From positions 248,001 through 312,000 of the forward strand of contig NZ_CP025085.1 in the NCBI RefSeq assembly GCF_002847015.1: 64,000 bases of DNA. The letters run 5' to 3'. The notes under the pieces were generated by a model. That model ran no database searches, had not been told where the DNA came from, and saw only the letters and a program-made list of their open reading frames with translations. Origin of the DNA: Prodigiosinella confusarubida (lineage in GTDB: Bacteria; Pseudomonadota; Gammaproteobacteria; Enterobacterales; Enterobacteriaceae). Positions 1 through 8,287 of this stretch are shown here, in pieces. Positions within the stretch are counted from its first letter, which is position 1; each line of letters opens with the position of its first letter. The position numbers were made by a program, and so were the translations under genes.

Positions 1-561
1 ACGTCGATAGATAATGCCACTAATTTCGGCTAGCACTCTGGTGTAGTGCAAGGCATTAAATTTATCTTCATTATTGCCCGCAAACTCACTGATACTTCTG
101 TCACGTTCGAATTGAGCAATGGCAAACTCAGGCAATAAATCACTGGCCTGTTTGACTAACTTAGCGGGTAAGTTACCTTTACTTGTGGCTTTGAATGAGC
201 CTTCTTGGGCCATGGCCTCATCAAGAATAAGCGCTAAATAGCGCATCACCGGGCTGGAAGAAAGATCGTCTGGTGTGCTGATTGTCACCCACTGTAATTC
301 ATCAAAAGGCGCATAAAGCCAATTGGCCATTTGCGTTGGCGTAACGCCACAAAAATCGGGATGAGGTTGATTATTGCGGTCCTGCACTTTGTGCTGTAAA
401 GCAGCGTTGAGTTCATCAAGGCTCAAATTTGGGTTCATTGCCAGCATGGCTTCAACATCATCGAAGACTTGGGCATGTTGCTTGGAAACGCTGCTCATAC
501 AACAACGTTTAAATTTTTTACCACTACCACAATGGCAAGGATCGTTTCGGCCGAGCTTCAT
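1..561 (-). CDS. SEC-C motif protein, 3' part cut by window edge
   Basis: The minus strand reads open from ATG at 561 to base 1, giving 187 residues and no stop, so the C-terminus lies outside. The N-terminus is a textbook SEC-C zinc-binding motif ([20 protein letters not shown]), with Cys9, Cys11 and a Cys pair near 20-21. The rest is soluble and I do not recognise its family. An AAGGGA ribosome site lies 6 bases before the ATG. SEC-C motifs occur in SecA, YecA-type and many uncharacterised proteins, where they bind zinc and often contact the ribosome or other proteins. The role here is unknown. The gene follows the HipA-type toxin gene in the same direction, with an 18-base gap. Confidence 0.8.
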   Translation of the reverse strand, partial: MKLGRNDPCHCGSGKKFKRCCMSSVSKQHAQVFDDVEAMLAMNPNLSLDELNAALQHKVQDRNNQPHPDFCGVTPTQMANWLYAPFDELQWVTISTPDDLSSSPVMRYLALILDEAMAQEGSFKATSKGNLPAKLVKQASDLLPEFAIAQFERDRSISEFAGNNEDKFNALHYTRVLAEISGIIYRR

Positions 562-579
562 TGTTGTCCCTTCTTATTG

Positions 580-1929
580 TTATAGAAAAAGCGCTGCATT
601 TTCCTGTTTGCGCTGATCTAATGTCTTAGCAATCGCAGACACTGTTGTTTTACTGATCCCTTGTTGCTGGGCAAGATAAGTAAATTGGCTGATGGCTTCT
701 GCGACGTCTTCAATGACTAGCCTTGCATCATGCCAACTCCCATAGCCAGCACTTGCTGCAAGTTTTTGCATTACCTTAATCGGTGGCGCTTTACCATAAC
801 CGCCAAATGCGGTGGCGTGTTCGTTAAACGGATGCGGACTATAAGTAACATCGTAAAAAGGCGCGGGCTGCCATTGGCCGTCATCCGACTGTAAAAAAGC
901 CCAGTTTTTACTGTGGTCGTCCTGGTTAGACGACAGCAGGTTAAAAATGGCACGGCGAAATTGCAGCTGCCCAGCAGCTGGAGATTTACACAACTGTCGG
1001 CTGGCTTTGATCAAGTCAATGTAATCTAAACTTGGCATTCGAAAGTCTGCATCCAGCAACCCGCAGCCGCTGTGCATATGCAAGCGACCTGAACTGCGCG
1101 TACTGACTAAATCGGTATGTTCAGCGACATAATCAAAACGCTTGAGCGCCAACCATGCACACGCACCGCTTGTATGCGGCGCTTCAATGAGTTGCCAAAT
1201 TGGCGGTTGGCACTTTGATTGCTCGGCCATTTGCAAATAGACCGCCTCACACAAGCCTTCTTCATGACCGAGCGCTAGATTTTTCGAGGTAAACTTAATC
1301 AGCCACGCTTCATCACCTGGCTGTGCAAAGGTTCGGCATTGCTTAGTTTCTCCGGCAGGCATATAAATCTGCGCCTTTGGTCTTGCCCCACCCGAACTAC
1401 CACCAGCGACTAATGCGGCCAACACCTGTTGAGTATGCCCGTCTAAATCATCGTGGTTGTTATCCAAATAATCTGACATTGAAGCATCGAACAGCGTTTG
1501 CGCTTCTAAACCCAAAGTTCCTAAATCAATGGCAGCGTTCGTCGTGGCTGAAAACTCAGACATCGGAGAAAAAGACAGTGCTCCCATGCCTTTATCACCG
1601 ACAAAAGCCAGCCGATCCATCGCTGTTAATTGATTAGGCAGAATGCCCTTTTGCCGGAAAATACGATCTTGCAACAGCATACCCCAACCATCGGGCAAAC
1701 AATCCCCAAATACGCCATGCACACCTTGGTGCGGCTCTTTAGGTGCAGCTTGAACTTGCGTATTCGCTTGCAAAGTAAAAGGCGATAAATTGCCAAACTG
1801 CTGCAAATAGCTGTCTGCATACTGAAAAAAAACACCTTGCCGATTCTGCGCCAAGACCCCTACAGCGACCTGATCACCTGAACTTAACGTGCGGGTTACG
1901 GTGAGTTTCTGAATCGGTTTAAAACTCAT
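580..1929 (-). CDS. HipA-family serine/threonine kinase toxin
   Basis: At 449 residues it is close to E. coli HipA (440). It has the N-terminal HipA domain, the GGSSGGARPKA loop around residue 178-188 (ATP/substrate loop), the catalytic motif NQDDHSKN near residue 335 (HxD-type loop with its Asn) and the metal-binding Asp in FYDV about 25 residues on. The kinase therefore looks intact. HipA of E. coli phosphorylates glutamyl-tRNA synthetase and causes growth arrest; the target here is unknown. It overlaps the upstream HTH antitoxin gene by 11 bases, so the two are probably translationally coupled. Control is probably through the operator pair at 2224-2282. Confidence 0.88.
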   Translation of the reverse strand: MSFKPIQKLTVTRTLSSGDQVAVGVLAQNRQGVFFQYADSYLQQFGNLSPFTLQANTQVQAAPKEPHQGVHGVFGDCLPDGWGMLLQDRIFRQKGILPNQLTAMDRLAFVGDKGMGALSFSPMSEFSATTNAAIDLGTLGLEAQTLFDASMSDYLDNNHDDLDGHTQQVLAALVAGGSSGGARPKAQIYMPAGETKQCRTFAQPGDEAWLIKFTSKNLALGHEEGLCEAVYLQMAEQSKCQPPIWQLIEAPHTSGACAWLALKRFDYVAEHTDLVSTRSSGRLHMHSGCGLLDADFRMPSLDYIDLIKASRQLCKSPAAGQLQFRRAIFNLLSSNQDDHSKNWAFLQSDDGQWQPAPFYDVTYSPHPFNEHATAFGGYGKAPPIKVMQKLAASAGYGSWHDARLVIEDVAEAISQFTYLAQQQGISKTTVSAIAKTLDQRKQENAALFL

Positions 1930-2209
1930 CTTTTAGCACCTCATCAATGCTAGTGGGTGTAGCAACACGCTCTTTGCAAGGTTGTGTAAGTTGATAGAGC
2001 CTATCTAACGAGTCAAGTGTCTGCCAAAGCAACAGCAATTGGCGAAATGAAATTTGTCCAGTCAGCTCAAACTTTTTAATGGTGGCCGCAGGTACACAGC
2101 TTCGCTCTGCCAATGCCGTTCGTGACAGTTTTGCGCGCTTACGTAACTCACGCAAATAAGCAGCATAGGCTTGGCTCACATCGGTATCATCAAGTAAGGT
2201 AAAATTCAT
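1919..2209 (-). CDS. HipB-type HTH antitoxin
   Basis: A 96-residue protein with a Cro/CI-type helix-turn-helix (RTALAERSCVPAATIKKFE) directly upstream of, and overlapping, the HipA-type toxin. In HipBA systems HipB binds HipA and represses the operon. I chose ATG 2209 rather than the in-frame ATG at 2242: a perfect -10 box (TATAAT, minus strand 2246-2241) would place the transcript start near 2235, so ATG 2242 would lie upstream of or at the transcript start. The Shine-Dalgarno is poor for either start, which leaves some doubt. Confidence 0.8.
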   Translation of the reverse strand: MNFTLLDDTDVSQAYAAYLRELRKRAKLSRTALAERSCVPAATIKKFELTGQISFRQLLLLWQTLDSLDRLYQLTQPCKERVATPTSIDEVLKDEF

Positions 2210-2223
2210 CCGTAACGACCAAG

Positions 2224-2282
2224 TGGATACAGTTATATCCATTATAGCGAAAAAAACAAAAAAATGGATATTATTGTATCCA
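2224..2282 (-). promoter_or_regulatory. hip-type promoter with two operators
   Basis: Two copies of the palindrome TGGATA-N6-TATCCA lie at 2224-2241 and 2265-2282. Between them a TATAAT box (2241-2246, minus strand) gives a -35 position at about 2264-2269, inside the distal operator. The E. coli HipB operator (TATCC-N8-GGATA) uses the same half-sites in the opposite arrangement, so autorepression by the HTH antitoxin is the natural reading. Confidence 0.7.
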
Positions 2283-2448
2283 TCAATAGAGAGGGTATTG
2301 AAAATTTACTCGATAAAGCCTTTCAAAACTGCTATTTTTTACCTCTAACAGTAGCGTAAAAACGGCACTGTTTTTCCATTGCTCTCCACTAAGATTTAGT
2401 AAAAGCCATAGGCAAGTGGTGGGCAGTTTGGTGGGCAAACAGGCATTT

Positions 2449-2585
2449 TTGAACGGTTTATTTTCGATAACCTATTGAGTTTGTTATGGTCTAGGCCGCT
2501 ACTCAATGAGCAATCCCCCGAATATCAAGTAATTCCGCCCGCCGCCACCGAATGTCATAATGCCCTGTTTTCAGGGCATTTTTAT
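2449..2585 (+). other. Possible small transcript ending in a terminator
   Basis: A clear rho-independent terminator (9-bp stem AATGCCCTG/CAGGGCATT with a TTTT loop, 2559-2580, then TTTTTATTT) has no plus-strand gene before it. A weak promoter, TTGAAC (2449-2454) and TATTGA (2473-2478) 18 bases apart, would give an RNA of about 100 nt. No convincing peptide is encoded. It may be a small RNA, or a relic of a gene removed when this accessory segment was acquired. Confidence 0.3.
2559..2585 (+). terminator. Rho-independent terminator
   Basis: A 9-bp perfect stem with a 4-base loop, followed by a T-rich tract on the plus strand. It stands just upstream of the XRE regulator operators and insulates that gene. 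Confidence 0.75.
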
Positions 2586-2603
2586 TTGTATCCGAATAAC
2601 ATG

Positions 2604-2654
2604 ACTACGTTATTCGTAGTATCTAGCTCAAGCAAAAACTACGATTATCGTAGT
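2604..2654 (+). promoter_or_regulatory. Twin operators of the XRE regulator
   Basis: Two near-identical 17-bp palindromes, ACTACG-N5-CGTAGT at 2604-2620 and 2638-2654, have the same half-sites and A/T-only centres (TTATT and ATTAT). The second ends one base before the ATG at 2656. The layout is typical of autoregulating XRE or restriction-controller proteins. Confidence 0.75.
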
Positions 2655-2655
2655 T

Positions 2656-2988
2656 ATGAAACCAAAACCTAATTATCATGACATTTTCTGTCAACGGCTT
2701 AAGCAGGCGCGTAATACCAAAGGACTCTCGCAAAAACAGCTTGGTATTGACGCCGGGATAGATGAGTTTGTCGCCAGTACGCGCATCAATCGCTATGAGA
2801 GAGGTATACATCAGGCCAATATTGAGACGATTCAACTGCTGGCAGAGGTGCTGCAAGTGCCATTAGCTTATTTTTATACCGCCGATGATGAACTGGCCGA
2901 ACTGATACTGGCATTTCAGGCCTTATCGCCAGAGGAAAAACCCGAGATTCTGGCGCTGATAAAAAGCCGGGTTGAACAGCGTCGCTAA
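2656..2988 (+). CDS. XRE-family transcriptional regulator
   Basis: A 110-residue protein with a Cro/CI helix-turn-helix at about residues 13-65 (LSQKQLGIDAGIDE, then the recognition part with INRYERG) and a short helical C-terminal tail. The ATG follows an operator directly and no Shine-Dalgarno is visible, so the message may be leaderless or nearly so. It has no obvious partner: no toxin or restriction gene is adjacent, and the next gene (MocR type) is convergent. The most likely role is an autoregulated orphan repressor of an accessory segment. Confidence 0.8.
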   Translation: MKPKPNYHDIFCQRLKQARNTKGLSQKQLGIDAGIDEFVASTRINRYERGIHQANIETIQLLAEVLQVPLAYFYTADDELAELILAFQALSPEEKPEILALIKSRVEQRR

Positions 2989-3153
2989 GGATGGTTTCCC
3001 TGGTAATCCCTCCGAAAAAGCAGCGTATTCATCAGTAGAATTTTCTCGTGCTCCAAACACTGGAGATTCTCTATGGCCCGAAGGGTTGCGAAGCTCATAA
3101 ATCACGCGTTACCGGCAACCAGATCACAATAAACGGTTATAAAACAACGTCTA

Positions 3154-4551
3154 TCAACCTTCTTCAATATACCGCGATAAAAAGTCATACACCTCGGGGC
3201 GATGGCAATAGGAGACGTTGAAGCGCAACCAGGGTTCCTGACAGGGCTCAACGTGAAACAAGTGACCCGGCGCCAGCAGAATGCCATGCTCGGCGGCGGT
3301 GCGGGTCATCGCCAGCAGATCAACCTCTCGCGGCAAACGGGCCCAGAGAAAAGGGCCGCCAGTGGGACGATGGAACAGATGAAGGCCAATGGCCTCAAAC
3401 CGGTCGCATACCGCCTGCTGCGCGTCTGCCAGGCGGGCCGCGAGTCTTCCGAGGTGCGAGCTCAGGCCTTTTTCCGTCAACATTGACCACAGCAGCATCT
3501 CGGTGAGTTCCGAGGTGGTGAGCCCGTGTATCATCTTGTAGAGCATCAGTTTTTCATTGAGCGTTTCGTCGCAGGCGATAAACCCAGCGCGCAGTTCCGG
3601 CGACAGGGTTTTCGAGAAACTGCCGATATAGCACACCCGCCGCAACTGATCCTGACTGGCCAGCGTGGTTGTACCTAATGGCGCCAACCCGGCCATAATG
3701 TCATTTTCCACCAGAGTGAAATCGTAGGTCTGCGCCAGGTGTAGCAGCCGGCTGACCATGGTCGAATTGAGCGAAGTGCCGGTGGGGTTATGGAGCTGAC
3801 TGGTAGTGAAAAACAGTTTAGGACGATGCCGGCGTAACTGCCGCTCCAGTTCTGACAGATCGTAACCATCAGGCCGTCGTTGTATACCGACCAGGTTCAG
3901 GCCAAAAGCGCGCAATTGAATAAAAAAGGTGCTGTTGCCTGGGGAATCCACGAACACGGTATCCCCGGCGCGTGTCAGGCAGTGGACCAGCAGAACCTGT
4001 GCCTGAGTGGCACCAGAGGTGGTCATGATTTGACGAGCCGGTACATGGATGTCCCGCCGGGCCAGCACCTGCTCTAACTGTTGACGTAGCGGCAACAGCC
4101 CCTGCGGTGAGGCGTACTGCGTCAAACCGTGGGTTTTGTTGCGCGCCAGCCGGGTTAACGCCTGACGCACTCCGTCACCGTACAGCCATTGCGGATGGAT
4201 CCAGCCGCAACCCGCTTTCAGTAACGCATTATCTTCTTCATATGCACGCTGGATCAGCCAGAGTCGATCCACCTTGACGCCGCTGCCCGGTTCAGCTTCG
4301 CCCACCCCGCGCGGTAGCGACGCGCTGACAAAGTATCCCCGCCCCGCCTGCGCCGTAAGAAACCCTTCCGCCACCAACCGACTGTATGCATTGGTCACAG
4401 TCATCACACTGACATTGAAAAACCGCGCCTGCTGGCGGATGGAAGGTAGCTTGCTGCCGGGCACCAGCTGTCTTTTGGCAATCTGCCCCGCGATACGGTC
4501 AACGATCTGTCTGACCAGTGGCTGTGTCGATGTGGTGTCCAGAAGCCCCAT
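3154..4551 (-). CDS. MocR-type regulator (GntR HTH fused to aminotransferase fold)
   Basis: 465 residues. The N-terminus is a GntR winged helix (PLVRQIVDRIAGQIAKRQL, LPSIRQQARFFNVSVMTVTNAYSRL). The remainder is a class-I aminotransferase domain with the PLP-lysine motif GSFSKTLSPELRAG. MocR proteins bind PLP and usually control the adjacent, often divergent genes. ATG 4551 is preferred over GTG 4566 because GAGG sits 9 bases before 4551. It diverges from the peptide-type ABC/amidase operon, which is its probable target. The ligand cannot be named from sequence. Confidence 0.88.
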   Translation of the reverse strand: MGLLDTTSTQPLVRQIVDRIAGQIAKRQLVPGSKLPSIRQQARFFNVSVMTVTNAYSRLVAEGFLTAQAGRGYFVSASLPRGVGEAEPGSGVKVDRLWLIQRAYEEDNALLKAGCGWIHPQWLYGDGVRQALTRLARNKTHGLTQYASPQGLLPLRQQLEQVLARRDIHVPARQIMTTSGATQAQVLLVHCLTRAGDTVFVDSPGNSTFFIQLRAFGLNLVGIQRRPDGYDLSELERQLRRHRPKLFFTTSQLHNPTGTSLNSTMVSRLLHLAQTYDFTLVENDIMAGLAPLGTTTLASQDQLRRVCYIGSFSKTLSPELRAGFIACDETLNEKLMLYKMIHGLTTSELTEMLLWSMLTEKGLSSHLGRLAARLADAQQAVCDRFEAIGLHLFHRPTGGPFLWARLPREVDLLAMTRTAAEHGILLAPGHLFHVEPCQEPWLRFNVSYCHRPEVYDFLSRYIEEG

Positions 4552-4590
4552 TAACGCCGCCCTCACTTGATTGTTTTTTGTTCTCTATTG

Positions 4591-4647
4591 GTGCAATAAA
4601 TGCACTGCGATGATGAGTTTTTAATTAATTGCATATTGAGAGTGCAA
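4591..4647. promoter_or_regulatory. Candidate MocR binding sites in the divergent promoter
   Basis: The intergenic region has a palindrome GTGCA-N5-TGCAC (4591-4605) and a second pair TTGCA-N9-TGCAA (4629-4647). GTGCAA therefore recurs as a direct repeat 51 bases apart. MocR regulators commonly bind spaced direct repeats between divergent genes. The assignment to this MocR protein is inference. Confidence 0.4.
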
Positions 4648-4780
4648 GGCTAACACACTGTTATTAAATATTTTATTTCCACTGTATATATGTGCCTAGT
4701 GCGTCGACTCTTATACTGGCTCCGAATAAGCATCAATGCAAATAGTGTATTCGTTTACTAGACAACATGAGGACATGGCA

Positions 4781-6403
4781 ATGAAGCATGACAGTGTATT
4801 CCCTGCGATTTTCCCTCTCCGTGTCCGGCGCCATTTGCCGTTGATTGGCGCATTTTCTCTCGCCGTCATGCACTGGTTTTCCGCTGCACCCGCCATTGCC
4901 AACACCCTGCGCATTGTACCCGCGTCCAATATCACTGTACTGGATCCGATATGGACCACCGCCTACTCCAGTCGCAACTTCGGTTATATGGTGTTTGATA
5001 CGTTGTTTGGTACCGACGCCAAAGGCAAGATTCAGCCGCAGATGGTGCAAAGCTGGCAAGTGAGCGATGACAAAAAAACCTGGACCTTCACGCTGCGCGA
5101 TGGGCTGGCGTTTAGCGATGGCGCGCCGGTGACCAGCGCCGATGTTATCGCTTCGCTGAAGCGTTGGATGGCGCGAGATACATTAGGCGGCCTGATGGCT
5201 GGGGCGCTGGACCATGCAGAAGCGGTAGATGATAAGACCTTCAAGCTGGTGTTCCGCACTCCGTTTGGGCCGGTGCTGGAAGCACTGGGGAAACCATCAT
5301 CGAACGTGCCGTTCATCATGCCGAAACGCATTGCTGATACCCCGGCAGATACGCCGATCAAGGAGATTGTCGGCTCTGGCCCCTATGTGTTCGAAGCGGA
5401 TCGTTTTCGACCGGGCGAAAGCCTGTGGTTCCGCAAGAATACGGCTTACCATCCACGCAGTGAGCCGCCATCCGGTACCGCCGGGGGCAAACGGGTATTT
5501 GTCGATGAAGTGGAATGGAAAATCATCCGCGATCCACAAACGCAAATGAATGCGCTGTTGGCCAATGAGGTGGACATACTGGAGCAACCTGCTTTCGAAC
5601 AACTCTCTACACTCGCCAAAACACCTCATGTGCGGCTGATCAATACGCAGCCTAACGGTTTTCAGTTTATGTTCCGTTTCAACTTCATTCAGCCGCCGTT
5701 CAATGACGTAAAGGTGCGTCAGGCAGCGATGTGGGCGCTCGGGCAGGAGCCGATGCTGCGCACCCAGGTGGGGCAGCCTAAATACTATCGCACCTGTGCC
5801 AGCCTGTTCCCTTGTGGCACGCCATATGCCTCCGATCCCGGTCCGGTTTTCACGGGTAAAGCTGACCTGGCGAAGGCCAGAGCGCTGCTGAAACAGTCTA
5901 GCTACAAAGGCGAACCCATCGTGCTGCTGCGCCCAACCGACAATACAACCATCGGCAAACTGCCGCTGGTCGCCCAGCAAATGCTGCAACAGGCCGGATT
6001 CAAAGTGCAGGTGATGAATATGGACTGGCCGAGCCTGGTGTCGCGGCGGGCGAAGAAAGACGCGCCCAACGCCGGTGGATGGAATGCCTTTATCAGTGCC
6101 TGGGGCGCGGAAGATGTACAGAACCCACTGAATAACGCCATGCTGAACGCCACTGGCGATAAAGGATGGTTCGGCTGGCAAAACGACCCACATCTGGAGG
6201 AACTGAAAGCCCGTTTCGCGGCGGCTACTGACAATGCACAGAAGCAGCAACTCGCCCATGAGATCCAGAGTTACGCCTATCAGATCGTTACTCATGTGCC
6301 GTTGGGACAGTACATGATTCCGGCTGCGGTGCGTGATTCCGTCAGCGGCATCGTACCTGCCGGGGCACAGGTGTACTGGAATATCCGCAAGAGCGCCAAA
6401 TAA
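4781..6403 (+). CDS. ABC importer periplasmic binding protein, DppA/OppA family
   Basis: 540 residues, a family-5 extracellular solute-binding protein. The basic N-terminus and hydrophobic stretch ending in APAIANT look like a Sec signal peptide. The mature part opens LRIVPASNITVLDPIWTT and contains GSGPYVFE and FNDVKVRQA, typical of DppA/OppA. ATG 4781 is chosen because GAGGA sits 7 bases before it; the in-frame ATG at 4775 is too close. It should bind an oligopeptide, glutathione-like or other amide ligand in the periplasm and deliver it to the permeases encoded next. Confidence 0.88.
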   Translation: MKHDSVFPAIFPLRVRRHLPLIGAFSLAVMHWFSAAPAIANTLRIVPASNITVLDPIWTTAYSSRNFGYMVFDTLFGTDAKGKIQPQMVQSWQVSDDKKTWTFTLRDGLAFSDGAPVTSADVIASLKRWMARDTLGGLMAGALDHAEAVDDKTFKLVFRTPFGPVLEALGKPSSNVPFIMPKRIADTPADTPIKEIVGSGPYVFEADRFRPGESLWFRKNTAYHPRSEPPSGTAGGKRVFVDEVEWKIIRDPQTQMNALLANEVDILEQPAFEQLSTLAKTPHVRLINTQPNGFQFMFRFNFIQPPFNDVKVRQAAMWALGQEPMLRTQVGQPKYYRTCASLFPCGTPYASDPGPVFTGKADLAKARALLKQSSYKGEPIVLLRPTDNTTIGKLPLVAQQMLQQAGFKVQVMNMDWPSLVSRRAKKDAPNAGGWNAFISAWGAEDVQNPLNNAMLNATGDKGWFGWQNDPHLEELKARFAAATDNAQKQQLAHEIQSYAYQIVTHVPLGQYMIPAAVRDSVSGIVPAGAQVYWNIRKSAK

Positions 6404-6421
6404 GCCGGACGGGAGGTGGCT

Positions 6422-7363
6422 ATGCTAGTGTTTATCGCAAAACGGCTGTTAGGCATGATCCCAGTGCTGATGATAGTAGCAGTGATCGTGTTCATGATCG
6501 TGCGACTAACCCCTGGCGACCCGGCGGCCATCATCGGCGGCAACGGCGCCAGCAGTGATGATTTGGCACGCATTCGTACCCAGCTGGGGTTGACCTTGCC
6601 GCTCTGGCAGCAGTTTGGCATCTGGTGCCAACATATGCTGAGCGGTGACCTGGGTTACTCCTTTTTCCTCAACACGCCGGTAAGCGAGCTGATCGAACAG
6701 CGGTTGGGACCAACGCTATCCCTGACGTTGTTGACGCTGGTGTTGACCGTGGTGATTGCCGTGCCGCTGGGCACACTGGCGGCCAGCCACATGGGAGGCT
6801 GGCTGGATCGGGCGGTAATGGCGTTTTCCGTGGCCGGTTTTTCCATTCCGGTGTTCGTTATCGGTTACGTGCTGATCTATTTCCTGTCCGTAAAAACCAC
6901 TTTGCTACCCGTACAGGGTTACCAACCGCTGTCGGCAGGTTTCTGGGACTGGCTACGTCATCTGATCCTGCCATGTCTGTCTCTGTCCATCACCTACGTG
7001 GCGCTGCTCGCGCGGATGACGCGCGCTGCGGTTAGCGAGGCACTCACTGAAGATTATATCCGTACTGCTCGCGCCAAAGGCATCGACGAGTGGCAGGTGG
7101 TCACTGCTCATGCCTTGCGCAATGCGGCTGTACCAGTGGCGACGGTTATCGGCATCAGTGCGGCGCTATTGCTGGGTGGCGTGGTGGTCACCGAAACGGT
7201 GTTCGCCGTGCCTGGCTTGGGGCAGTTGACCGTGGACGCGGTGCTCAACCGCGATTTTCCGGTGCTGCAAGGGGTAGTGCTGTTTTTTGCGCTGGCCTAT
7301 ATGGTGGTGAATATGGTGGTGGATATCAGTTATCTGGTGCTCGATCCGCGCATTCGCTATTGA
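6422..7363 (+). CDS. ABC importer permease, DppB type
   Basis: 313 residues with the DppB/GsiC pattern: an N-terminal transmembrane helix (FIAKRLLGMIPVLMIVAVIV), the LTPGDPA motif, about five more helices, and the EAA loop (RAKGIDEWQVVTAHALRNA) that contacts the ATPase. GGGAGG 5 bases before ATG 6422 fixes the start over the upstream in-frame GTG. It lies 18 bases after the binding-protein gene, in an operon. Confidence 0.9.
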   Translation: MLVFIAKRLLGMIPVLMIVAVIVFMIVRLTPGDPAAIIGGNGASSDDLARIRTQLGLTLPLWQQFGIWCQHMLSGDLGYSFFLNTPVSELIEQRLGPTLSLTLLTLVLTVVIAVPLGTLAASHMGGWLDRAVMAFSVAGFSIPVFVIGYVLIYFLSVKTTLLPVQGYQPLSAGFWDWLRHLILPCLSLSITYVALLARMTRAAVSEALTEDYIRTARAKGIDEWQVVTAHALRNAAVPVATVIGISAALLLGGVVVTETVFAVPGLGQLTVDAVLNRDFPVLQGVVLFFALAYMVVNMVVDISYLVLDPRIRY

Positions 7364-7391
7364 CGCGTTGATTGATATAGGAGGCTAAGCA

Positions 7392-8264
7392 ATGAATATA
7401 CTGACAACGCTGTGGCGTAACCTGTCGGTCCGCTGGGGAGGGCTGGTACTGATATTGTTGTTATGCTTTGGCGGATTGGCACCGATGCTTGGCACCTTCG
7501 ATCCCTCCCTCATGGATTATAACTTTATTTCCGTGGCGGCCGGTACGCGTGGAGACGTGACGTTGGCGGATGGCAGCACTATCCCCCATCTTTTTCTGAT
7601 GGGCAGCGATAGCATGGGGCGCGATATCTGGAGCCGGGTACTGTTTGGTACGCGCATCTCTCTGCTGGTGGGGGTTTCTACAGCCTTGCTGGCGGTGGTG
7701 GGCGGTAGCCTGATAGGGATGCTGGCCGGCTATTACCGTCGGCTGGATATGGTGCTGATGCGCATTGTCGATGGGCTGATGGCGATTCCCTCCGTACTGC
7801 TGGCGATTACTCTGGTAGCGATGTTAGGTGCCAGCCTGTCCACCGTGGTGCTGGCAATCGCCGTCCCGGAAGTGCCGCGAGTGGCCCGACTGGTACGTTC
7901 ACTGGTAGTTAGCCTACGTGACGAACCTTTTGTGGAAGCCGCCAGAATTATGGCTACCCCATCCATCACCATTCTCTGGCGCGACATCCTGCCCAACTCG
8001 CTGGCGCCGCTCCTGGTACAGGGCACCTTTATCGCCGCCTCGGCCATTATGACCGAAGCGATCCTGAGTTTCCTCGGGCTGGGGCTACCGGCGAACATTC
8101 CTACCTGGGGCAACATCATGTCGGAAGGACGTATCCAATTCGCTCAGGATCCCGGCAATGTACTATTTCCGGCGCTGTTTCTGGTACCAGCGGTACTGGC
8201 ATTTAATCTATTGGGCGATGGCCTGCGTGACGTATTTGATCCTAAATTCGCCCGGCGTGTCTGA
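7392..8264 (+). CDS. ABC importer permease, DppC type
   Basis: 290 residues, the partner of the preceding permease. The N-terminal helix is followed by the periplasmic segment characteristic of DppC, the GSDSMGRDIWSRVLFGTR motif of DppC proteins, and an EAA loop (EAARIMATPSITILWRDILPNSLAP). A good ribosome site (AGGAGG) precedes the ATG. The stop codon overlaps an ATG at 8264, but the better start of the next gene is at 8288. Confidence 0.9.
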   Translation: MNILTTLWRNLSVRWGGLVLILLLCFGGLAPMLGTFDPSLMDYNFISVAAGTRGDVTLADGSTIPHLFLMGSDSMGRDIWSRVLFGTRISLLVGVSTALLAVVGGSLIGMLAGYYRRLDMVLMRIVDGLMAIPSVLLAITLVAMLGASLSTVVLAIAVPEVPRVARLVRSLVVSLRDEPFVEAARIMATPSITILWRDILPNSLAPLLVQGTFIAASAIMTEAILSFLGLGLPANIPTWGNIMSEGRIQFAQDPGNVLFPALFLVPAVLAFNLLGDGLRDVFDPKFARRV

Positions 8265-8287
8265 TGGCCGGTCATTCGGAGGTAACC

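Noticed and set aside
2209-2242. Longer N-terminus of the HipB-type antitoxin from ATG 2242
   Set aside because: A perfect -10 box would place the transcript start at or after this ATG, and the operator overlaps it.
5297-6295. Long open frame antisense to the peptide-type binding protein
   Set aside because: It mirrors a clear solute-binding protein gene, has no ribosome site or recognisable domain, and its length follows from the GC-rich codons of the real gene.
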